NCBI GenBank assembly: GCA_033182465.1
Contig: CP137318.1
Location: 4,340,001-4,404,000, forward strand
Direction of reading: 5' to 3'
DNA length: 64,000 nucleotides
Source: Sanghuangporus weigelae
Taxonomy: Eukaryota > Basidiomycota > Agaricomycetes > Hymenochaetales > Hymenochaetaceae
Shown here: positions 52,964 through 62,100 of the stretch, in pieces
Layout of the letters: the number at the start of each line of letters is the position of its first letter
How positions within the stretch are numbered: position 1 is the stretch's first letter
Notes under the pieces: model-generated
The model's database searches: none
What the model saw: the letters and a program-made list of their open reading frames with translations, nothing else
What the model was told of the DNA's origin: nothing
Made by a program: the position numbers and the translations under genes

Positions 52964-54106
52964 CTCGCCAGAGTTGCACTCCCTTCTTCAATCTGCTCGT
53001 ACTCCAGCACAGCACGATTTCTACCGTCGCAAATGAATACACAACGACCGGCATCGAAGAGAGCTTTGTAAGGTAGATCCTTCATTAAAATTGAGAAAAC
53101 GCTCTTGTCCTGGATTGCTCGAAATCTCTGGTAACGACGCTCTTTGTCAACGAACTCGTTGCCACGATCGTCAACGTGCTCATTGCCACCACCCTCAGCG
53201 TACTCATTGCCACCACCCTCAGCGTACTCATTGCCACGATCGCCAACGTACCCACTGCCACCATCCTCAGCGTACTCATTGCCACCATCCTCAACGTACT
53301 CATTGCCACCATCCTTATTGCTGTCGAAGTCCCGTTGGAACTGGTAACAGGACTCCCACGCCCGGACAACCTGATCGGTAAACTTCCACCATATCACCTC
53401 ACGCTTTTGTGGGTCGTACTGGTTGACAAGATCATCACTGATGAAATAATCACTCATAGCAAGGATGAATCCTTGTGCGACGGCAGCACAAATATCATCA
53501 AGGTGCTGACAGACAACGATAGCCTCGTGGCTTCCCTTGTACTAGAAACAAGACAACATTAGACAAAATGCGCTTGAATGCTATGCGGCATGCTCACCTT
53601 AAGTGTCTTAGATTCCAACAGTCTCGTTACTTGTACGAGTTGCTCCAGCACCTCAGCTTGTTCCCCGATATCGCTCTTAACCGTTGTGATAACCTTTTTG
53701 AGTACTTCCTCGTGTTCTTCAATCTCCTTCTCTTTCGTTTCAAGTTTGCTGGACAACAATTGGACACGATCATGGATTTTGGCGATCGCATCCACCGCCT
53801 TGTCGATAACAGCAGCAGAACCAGCTTCACCTTTCGACGAGGACAAGCGTGATACCAGGTCATCTCTCTTCTTCAAGACGTCCTTGAGCGCCACTATAAC
53901 TCTGATTAGTAATGCCAAACGGGTAGCATGCAGCATCCCAAAGGTCACGTACGATCCAAAGCTTTATCCTGTTGTCCTGTAGTGTCTGTAGTGTCTGTGT
54001 CCATGGGTGGAGAGGTTGAGAGAGATCGTAGGAGATCGATGGACCAGGTTAGGTCAGGATGGTGGTAAGATGAAAAGTAACGGCTGACTCGAACCTCGTC
54101 TGACAT
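52964..54106 (-). pseudogene. 5' part of a host gene (coiled-coil protein) split by gypsy copy A
   Basis: Start ATG 54106, exon 1 54106-53953, intron 53952-53900, exon 2 53899-53598, intron 53597-53542, exon 3 from 53541 to the insertion at 52964. Exon 1 is Ser/Thr-rich (HPDLTWSIDLLRSLSTSPP). Exon 2 is a strong coiled coil (DRVQLLSSKLETKEKEIEEH and following). Exon 3 has HLDDICAAVAQGFILAMSDY and a 9-residue tandem repeat (GGNEYAEDG-like, about seven units). With the 3' part (40651-40357) the three exons total 154+302+873 = 1329 nt, exactly 442 codons plus stop. The ORF now ends three codons inside the LTR. Unknown family, apparently fungal-specific. Confidence 0.82.
53155..53320 (-). repeat. 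27-bp coding tandem repeat in the split gene
   Basis: About seven units encoding variants of GGNEYAEDG. The repeat explains the three overlapping open frames in this stretch (Thr/Ile-rich and His/Cys-rich readings on the plus strand), which are shadows. Confidence 0.8.
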
Positions 54107-54263
54107 GGTGATAAAAGTGACGGGGTTCTTATCCCAGTGATGCGGAGGGTTCGTAAGTATGTAAGAGAAGAAGAGAAGAGACGAACGGAAAGGACACGTG
54201 TCAGACAGTAACGTCACGGTTTCTCTTAGTTTCTCTTTTCCTTTGCCCTTGCCCTCACCCACC
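54107..54263. promoter_or_regulatory. 157-bp divergent promoter of the split gene pair
   Basis: The two start codons (54106 minus, 54264 plus) are 157 bp apart. The spacer contains the palindrome GACACGTGTC (54193-54202, a CACGTG E-box), AACGTCAC (a CRE-like motif, about 54210) and a purine-rich stretch (AAGAGAAGAAGAGAAGAG-like, 54163-54181). Head-to-head pairs of this spacing are often co-regulated; this is inference. Confidence 0.55.
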
Positions 54264-55417
54264 ATGTCTACTGAGCTGTCTTCGAATCTATCTGCGGCAG
54301 CGATTGTAAGAAGCAGACGCCGGCCAAAGCCGTCTCAGAAGGTTCTCGATGCAGCTGCCCAAGACGTCCCTATGGTCAAGCGTGGTCGTGGGCGCCCTCG
54401 CAAAGTCGCACCAGAACAGCAGGGCTCAAATGTTGATTCCTGCGTTGACAAAGCCAAAGTATGCTCCTTCTTTTCTTTCACCTTGCACTGGTTTCGACAT
54501 ATTTATTGCAGCATGCTGTTCAAGCCGTGAGAATTCACTGTGAAGACAGGACTGGAACTGACAGGGATGGTCAGGTAATGATGGCCTTGTTTCCCACTTT
54601 TATATCTGCTATTGACCACTTCTGAAGCAACAAGAACGTCGTAGAATGGGGTATTTTGACCCAGAGCTGAAAGATGCTGTCGTCACTATGGATTCCGAAA
54701 GAGAAACAGACGATAAGGTATATTCCCGATCTCATAAATTTGCTTATGTCTTAATTCTTCTGAAGTCCATTGTACCGCCTCGCAAACGTAATCATTTTCC
54801 ACAACCACCTCTACCATTGGACCCGCATAATCCAACTCCAGAGGTATCCAGGCTCTGATGTACGTAATTTATTTGTTCATCGTTACTGATCAATACTCAT
54901 CCGAAGAAAACTTTCTTACCGTCCCCCGGCGGAGGGCCTGCTGATGCCAGTACTTTTGATGAGGAGTTTTCGGACAATGTACTTGCACAGATCCTTGTAG
55001 ACGGAATAGCGAACTCTACAATCCCTTTGTCCGATTCTGATCTTGAGGAAATTGAAGACGACGGTAATAAATACCATGCTTTTGTTGCTGAATGAAATCC
55101 ATACTAATTGTGATGAAGATGATAAATTATCACTAGTCTCATCAAACTCGAGTAGAGGCAAGAACACATGTCGCACCCCAAAACGACCGGAGATTGAAGA
55201 GATAAAAGTCAAGGTCCACGACGGACTGGCAGAATGAATCGTTACCATATCATCTTTGGACAAGCACGCCGACATCTTAGAGAAGGCTGCCCAAGCGATG
55301 AAACGACCAAATCATCTTGTTGAGATCGGGTATGAAGCCCCCTGGAGCTCAAAGATAGGGACGAAGAAGAGCCTTACATATCTTTCCAACCCGGATGAAC
55401 TTACGGAGTTCTGGTGT
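54264..55417 (+). pseudogene. AT-hook protein gene truncated by gypsy copy B
   Basis: Exons 54264-54458, 54512-54574, 54628-54717, 54766-54843, 54907-55063 and 55119 onward are all in phase with GT..AG introns. Exon 1 has an AT-hook (KRGRGRPRK) and basic RSRRRPKPSQK, suggesting a DNA-binding nuclear protein. Exon 5 is acidic (LSDSDLEEIEDD). In exon 6 an in-frame TGA (55235-55237) is followed by 60 further open codons with protein-like content (LDKHADILEKAAQAMKRPNH, LTYLSNPDELTEFW) up to the LTR, so the TGA is probably a mutated CGA (Arg). The C-terminus lies beyond copy B, outside the window. Function unknown. Confidence 0.68.
55413..55417. repeat. Presumed target-site duplication of gypsy copy B, left
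   Basis: GGTGT abuts the LTR. Its partner would lie beyond the window's right edge, so it cannot be confirmed here. Confidence 0.4.
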
Positions 55418-56929
55418 TGTTAGGGAGTAGGCCCGGGGTTACACCGGTTTGATCCTTTTGCCTAAGCAGCGGTGTGTTGTGCAGAGGTGATCTTATCTAC
55501 CCACGTCTGGCTGTACCACGCGGTCCCTTACTAGCCTTCCTAGTCGCGGTCCGAGTTATGGATGCTTTCAGATACGAGGTAATAGTAAAGCAGATTGGGA
55601 TTTCCAAGAGGCGTGATAGTACAAAGCACACAGTAATAGCTCGCTGTAGGGCAAGCTTTACACCAGTGTGTTAAGAGGATCGAAAGATGGGGAAATGAGG
55701 GCCTAATCCTACAACTATTTATGCTCCCAGATATTCCATTTTCCGTCCTATTTCTTACTCATCCTGTCTCCACTTTACTCCACTTTCCTCCACCATTACA
55801 TCTGTTCCTTTGTCATCCTGCTGCGCTTCGCTCCACTTTGCTCCAATCTTTGTAAGGTCGTCTCCACTATGACAGAATTCTTTGGAGTTGCTGACTGAGA
55901 CAATAGAGGTGGTGCTCCGATATGGAATGCTCCGCTGTCAGTACTCCATAACGATGTCATTGCCGTCATTGAGTGGCATCTTTGCTCTTGGAGCGATGTA
56001 GGCTGCTCGGTATGTGATTCTTCGGAATTCATCTCGAGGTCCAGCGAGGGTAAGCATAACTCGCACGTCAGTGTTAAGGTGTCGGGTCGGTGTAGAGTAT
56101 GGTCCAAGGCATATCATGAACTGCATAAGCTCTGCTGGTGGGTTCTGCTGGGTTCTGGTGACTAGCCATGCTTTGCCTTCGTATCGTATATCTCGAATGT
56201 AGCGCCATATCCTTCGTTGTATAAGGAGTTGTAATTGCTTGGTTTCCAGGTTCGCATCTCTCGGTAAATAAAGGTTTGCCTGTATCGTAGATGCTGGACA
56301 TGGTGTGTGCAACTCCGGTCTATACCATCCAATCATTCTCCAAGTTATCGGGTTCGCAGTTCGAGGGGTCCGAGTTGTGATCGTGAGCTCCTCTCGTTTC
56401 TTGGGTACTATTGGGCTTGGTGGATTGGAATGCATTGTATCCTGAAGGTGTCGCTCGGTTTCGATGTGACAGTCACGCGTACCAACCGTTGCCGTGCATA
56501 CTAAGTAGTATACTTCATAAAGGACCATGTAAACTCGTGCACAGACTTGACAGTGCTGAAATGCCAGTGAGGTCTCCATAAACCTTATTAGCCTTTAGCC
56601 TTTTAGCGTTTAGGCTTTAGTAGTTGTGCTTCTGGACTTCTAAGAAGTTTGATCGCTTCTTTTGATCGAGGTCGCTCTGGTTGCTTGGTCGGCGGCGTTA
56701 GAGTGGTAGTCCGCGGTAATAGGCGGTCGGCGGTGTTAGCTGTTAGCGGGATTACGTATCCGCTTCGGTGCTTCTAGCGCTCGGGTGGTAACGGGTTACT
56801 GTTGCCTAGGCCGCTCGATTGCTTGGGCCTTTGATAGCTGGCTTGGTTACCGGTCGCGTTTGGAAAGCTGATCGTGTAGATCTGTTGATCGCGTTGATCC
56901 TGATGCGAGATTTTGAGCGGATCCTTTCA
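55418..56929 (-). repeat. Gypsy copy B 3' LTR
   Basis: 1512 bp, inverted relative to the two LTRs of copy A. The outer end begins TGTTAGGGAG on the plus strand. Confidence 0.95.
55938..56579 (-). CDS. LTR-embedded ORF, 213 residues (copy B)
   Basis: Same predicted protein as at 41007-41648 and 51802-52443, with no substitution. See the first entry for description. Confidence 0.35.
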   Translation of the reverse strand: METSLAFQHCQVCARVYMVLYEVYYLVCTATVGTRDCHIETERHLQDTMHSNPPSPIVPKKREELTITTRTPRTANPITWRMIGWYRPELHTPCPASTIQANLYLPRDANLETKQLQLLIQRRIWRYIRDIRYEGKAWLVTRTQQNPPAELMQFMICLGPYSTPTRHLNTDVRVMLTLAGPRDEFRRITYRAAYIAPRAKMPLNDGNDIVMEY

Positions 56930-56934
56930 CTACA

Positions 56935-56942
56935 CCCCCCCT
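56935..56942 (-). other. Gypsy copy B polypurine tract
   Basis: Mirror of the copy A tract (CCCCCCCT on the plus strand), five bases from the LTR. Confidence 0.85.
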
Positions 56943-57053
56943 AAGATGAACTTTCGGAGAAATGTTCATCCTAATCCGTGAGAAAGCTCGGATAAAGGGT
57001 CGCCTAGTGATGGTTGATTTTTGCTATCAGACCATCATCATCTCTGCTCCAAA

Positions 57054-57369
57054 ATGTTGAAAGTCGCCGCTGCTGTTACTGTTTTTGTCGTTATTGTCGC
57101 GATTTTCGGCATAAATCATTGGATTTTGGAGCGTAAGAGGCGTGCTCAGGTAAGTGATGCATGCTCTGTGCCGTTTCAAGTCGTTAATCTTCCTCTAGGA
57201 GGCCGACTTTGAAATGCAATCGTTCCAGCGCAATGTTACGACTGTTGCGCTTCGAGTTCACCTCGCGCTCGGTTATGACGTTGAGGATATCGATCCAGTC
57301 GTCGAAAATGCAGGTATTGCTTCGCAGGAACGTCGTGAAAAGGGTGTCTGGGAAGACATTGACTTGTAA
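57054..57369 (+). CDS. Antisense spliced gene of gypsy copy B: 88-residue membrane protein
   Basis: Exon 1 57054-57149, intron 57150-57198 (GTAAGT..CTAG), exon 2 57199-57369. The protein and intron are the same as in copy A (51012-51327). Here it lies on the plus strand and is opposite to this copy's gag-pol. Its presence with an intact frame and intron in both copies supports it as a regular part of the element. Confidence 0.7.
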
Positions 57370-57925
57370 AGGGTGGTGGGAAGGGATATGAATATGAAAT
57401 GTGCATCATGTAAAGAATATGACGCAATTGAAAGTGATAAGAAAGAAATTATAAAGTCATTAAAATCATTAAGTCGTTAATGAATAAGTTTTATACCAAT
57501 TTGGGAGTGAAGTTCCAGGTGTTTACCTACGGCTCTTCAACCCCCAAATGGAGTTTTTCGAAGAAAGAGTGTAATTGGAGTGCCTTTCAGCGTGAATGCA
57601 CATCCTAGCATGATGCAAGGGAGTGACTTCACGTAAACTTTTGGCTTCTCCGTTGCATAGAGGATAATAAAAAGTAGGCATAATCTGCTAATTCGGAGCC
57701 GGCACAATAAAACAATATACAAAATGTCTAGGCCCTTGTAGGTTCTTTGACACTTCTGCATAGTGCTTCATTTGTGCTGGTTGGCCGAATAAGCGTGAAA
57801 TAAAGAGGTGCATAAAGCATAATTTGGTCGGATGTGACCATAAATATCATAAGGTAAGAATGAAATGCATAATTGACCATGTCGGGTCACGATATGGGAA
57901 AGGGGTTGCATAAAAGAAGAGTTGT

Positions 57926-59002
57926 TTACAAATCTTCGGATTCTTCAGCCTCAGGTGTAGTCTGGGCCGAGTTCGCTGGGGTATATAGTTCCCTGCTTTC
58001 ACCTTCTTCACTTGACTCTGTATCGTCGGAGTGTATGTACATGTCCTCCTGTTCCGACATAGTAAGCATCTCGTCCGGCTGGTAGAGTTCGTTCGGGTAC
58101 TGGTAGACTGAGATCATCAGATCTTCCAGCAATGGGTGTCGTGTAGCCTGTAGTTTCTCTCTGGCTTCTTCCTCTCGGTTGTTGAGTTCCATAAGGTAAT
58201 GAGGGTCGTAGTTAACCTCTTTGCCTTCGACTACGTGGTGCTCGATGTTGTCGAGTGGTACCTCGTCCGTAGTAGAGTTCCTCGCTTCAATAACCGTTCG
58301 GTATCTCGTTCCTTCGTAATACTTCGTCATGTTGAGTACCGTCATGAACTGCATGGTGTGGGATGCATAGAAGCCCGTCTGGTCGGCTATGTATATAATG
58401 TACTTCATCGCATCGATGCTCATCGGATGATAGTGACTCCATCGCATCATTCGGTTAAGAATTGCGGTAGTCATGTCTCGTCGGTAGGCGCAAATTTGAA
58501 TTGCCGAATGATAGATGCCCATGATGTTCTTGTATGTCGTTTCTTGCCTAAAGTCGATCTTGCCTCGATGTAATGCTTGTGTTTCGAGTTCGATCGCGTA
58601 GGTTAGAAATGCATCATCATTGAGTCGGCGTAATGCTGCGTCTCGAGGGTTACTGAGTTTGAATAACCACTCGTCTGAGTGATTCGCCATCATAAGATGG
58701 GGTATTTCGTCTCGGTTGTGGTGGACTGCATTCCACTTGTCAAATAGATCGTCGAAGTACTTTCCTGGGCATAGGGGTACGATTTCGTCTTCGTAGTTCT
58801 CTTCGTTGAATCGGTTGCACAGCTGTGGCCATTGATAACGTTCGGTCGGTGGCCTAAGTGCAAATGTCCATTCTGGTGCATCTTCTGGTTGACAGAATGC
58901 ATGTAGCTCATCGAAGATAGGCATAGCTGAGTAGTAGTTCGTCTGCAGTGAAGTAGAGCTGTTGAGATTCGAGTTGTTGTTCCTTAGCTCGAAGTTCTCC
59001 AT
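57926..59002 (-). CDS. Gypsy copy B post-pol accessory ORF, 358 residues
   Basis: Identical in predicted sequence to the copy A ORF at 49379-50455; intact from ATG 59002 to the stop at 57926. Confidence 0.75.
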   Translation of the reverse strand: MENFELRNNNSNLNSSTSLQTNYYSAMPIFDELHAFCQPEDAPEWTFALRPPTERYQWPQLCNRFNEENYEDEIVPLCPGKYFDDLFDKWNAVHHNRDEIPHLMMANHSDEWLFKLSNPRDAALRRLNDDAFLTYAIELETQALHRGKIDFRQETTYKNIMGIYHSAIQICAYRRDMTTAILNRMMRWSHYHPMSIDAMKYIIYIADQTGFYASHTMQFMTVLNMTKYYEGTRYRTVIEARNSTTDEVPLDNIEHHVVEGKEVNYDPHYLMELNNREEEAREKLQATRHPLLEDLMISVYQYPNELYQPDEMLTMSEQEDMYIHSDDTESSEEGESRELYTPANSAQTTPEAEESEDL

Positions 59003-59177
59003 GTTTTATACCATCTTGTTGGTATGTCGGCGGTGTCTTGCCTAATTCTTCTATCTCTGCTCTCGCTTTGGTGTGCCACATTGATGTCATCGCTTGGTAA
59101 GGTCATTGGGGACCTTACTCATCATCTCTATTGTGGATCCATAAGCGGCTCCATCGGGTGGAGTGCATGTGATGCAA

Positions 59178-62100
59178 CTATTGCCTCATTCGTTTTCGTG
59201 CGGCGATCCATTGGTTAAGGTTCGGTGGCTGGATTGCCTGAGGATACTTTTTATGGAATGCTTCGATCATTTGATAGGAGTTCTTGAGGTTGTCAAGTGG
59301 CTCCCATGTTCGCTCCTGGTATCCTTTCCATTGGATAAGGTATTGGACCTTGCTCCGATGACGTCTTGTGTTATGAATTGTCTCCACTTCGTACTCTGCT
59401 TCTCCCTCCACTTCAATAGGTGGTGGTTCATCCAAAGTGGGTCTTCCAGGGTATTCCTTTCGTTTGTAAGGCCTGAGAAGACTCGCATGAAACACTGGGT
59501 GGATCGGAAGGGTTTCGGGTAAGCGTAATCTGAATGACACTTGTCCGACTGCCTTCTCGACTTTATAAGGCCCTGCCCATTTCATTGCAAGTTTCTTCGT
59601 TGGTTCCAATCGACTGAGATTCCTCATGTCTAGTAACACTTCGTCTCCCGGCTTGTACTCTGGCAGTTTGCCTCGATGCAGGTCTGCATAAAGCTTCATT
59701 GCTTCATTCGCTTGCCTAATCGAATTATAGGCTTCTTGCTGTACTTGTCGAAGCTCCTCTAGGTGATTTATTGCTTCTGGGACGTTTGAATCACCGGTCT
59801 CCGCAACGTCCAGGTGAGGATGCCATCCATACAGTGTATAGAATGGTGACTGATGTGTAGTACTGTGCTTCCTGTTGTTGTAGGCGAATTCTGCTATATC
59901 GATGTACTCTGCCCAATCTGTTTGTCGGTAGGACACATAGCAGCGTAAGTACTGTTCAAGCTCTTGATTTAGTCGCTCGGTTTGACCATCGGTTTGTGGA
60001 TGATACGCTGTACTAGTTTTCCAATCGACATCGATGAGTCTGCAGAACTCCTTGAGGAATTGCGCGGTGAAGTTGCTACCTCGGTCGGAGATTACTCGTT
60101 TAGGGGCCCCGTAGTATTTGAAGACATGTTGGCGGAACAAACGTGCCAACTGCTTAGCATTGGGTATTCCTTGGCAAGGAATGAACTTCCCCATTTTAGT
60201 GAGTTTGTCCACTATAACGAGTATCGCGCTGTAGCCTTCATTGCTGACTGGTAAGTCGGTAATCAGGTCACAGGTTATGGTTTCCCATGGTTGATGTGGT
60301 GCCTCCAACGGTTGGAGCGGCGGATTTCGAAACTGTCGAATCGGTTTTGCACGCTGACATATGTCGCAGGTTGCGGTATATGCTCGGATCATTTCTTCCA
60401 TCTTCGGCCAATAGTATGATCGCTTTACAAGCTCTATGGTCTTTTCTGCTCCTGGGTGGCCTGCAAGTTTGTGATCATGGCGCCTTCGGATTAGCAACGC
60501 TCGTAGGTTGGCGGACGGCGGGATATATAATGCATTGGTTACGTAGTGCAAGCCGTTCCTGTAACTGTAGCCGTTGCTCTGCTTGATCGCCTGAATTTCC
60601 TTCTTAGCCTCCTCGGTATTGTAGTTCCTCTTGATCGTTCGGATAATAGGATCAGAGATAGTGACCATTTCAGTTTCTAGCTTGTATAGACCGTTGATCT
60701 CTGTGCGTCGCAATGTTTGTTGCTTGATCGTATCAGGAGGTAATAAGGTAACTCCTAAGTTGTCCTTGTCCTCTGGCATATAGTCGGATCGTCGTGATAG
60801 CTCGTCAGCTTGGTTCTTCTTGCCTGGCCAATGGAGAATCTTGAAGTTATATCGTGATAACTCTAATGCCCATCTCGCTTGACGTCTCGATAGATTCTGA
60901 GCTGTCATGAAGTATCGGAGGTTTGCATGATCGCTTCGGATTGTTACTGGTTCTTTGGTTCCCTCCAATAGGTGTCTCCAATGCTTGAGTGCTTCCATGA
61001 TTGCTAGCATCTCTTTGTCATGCGTCGGATAGTTTCGTTGGGTGTTCGTTAGAGTTTTCGACATGAAACCTAAAGGTCTCAGTTCTCCTTGGTTGTCTTC
61101 TTGTTGTAAGACTGCACCAATCGCTACATCGGATGCATCGGTTTCCAATGTATATGGTTTGTCTGGCTTTGGCATTGCCAATGCGACTTCCGTTTCGAAT
61201 GCCTTCTTGATACTTTCGAATGCCTTATCTTGTGCCTCTGCCCATATGAACTTGCGATCCTTTTTGATAAGGTCGCCAATAGGTGCGAATGTATCGGCAT
61301 AGTTCCTGATGAATCTTCGGTAGAAGTTACAAAATCCTTGGAACTTTCGAACTTGTCGTTTCGTCTTTGGCACTGGCCATTCGTGAATAGCTTTGAGCTT
61401 ATAAGGATCCATCTGGATGCCTTTCGTTCCTACTACAAATCCCAAGTAGTCGAGCTGGGTTTGGAGGAAGTGACATTTCTCGATTTTGAGGTAAATGTCG
61501 AGCTCTCGGCATTTCTGTAGAATTGCCCTGAGGAGTTTCCAATGTTCCTCTTCAGTTTGTGCTTGACCAATAAGGTCGTCCAAATAGTTGAGTGCTTCTT
61601 CTGTCCTGAGCCAATATTCGAAGTTGTCATTCATGAATCGTTGGAATACTGCAGGTGAGTTCTTCATTCCAAACATCATGACCTTTGGCTTGTAGACTGC
61701 ATTGCCAACTCGGAATGCTGCCTTCCACTCGTCTCCTTCTCGGATTCGCAGGTTATTGTAACCTGATCGCATGTCGAGTGTAAAGAAGAATTTTCCTTTC
61801 TCCAGTTTCTCTGGGAGAACACTCATGATCGGTATCGGGTATGGGTCTGATACTGTCGTGTCGTTGATGTCTCGGTAATCGGTTACTGCTCGTGCTCCTC
61901 CGTCTTTCTTTCCTACAAAGAAGACTGGTGCTGCTACCGGACATGGTTCATGTGGTTGAACCTTTTCAATCCATCCTTTGTCAAGTAACTCTTTGACATA
62001 AGCATCGAGTGCTGCCTGCTCTTCTCGTGTGAGCTTGATAATAGGCCTCGGTTTCGGTAATGGTACTCCTTCTTTGAGGTTAATTGCCATATCCCATTTC

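Noticed and set aside
53085-53381. Plus- and minus-strand ORFs with Met-Ser-Thr-Leu or His-Cys repeats
   Set aside because: Frame-shifted readings of the 27-bp coding repeat in the split host gene.
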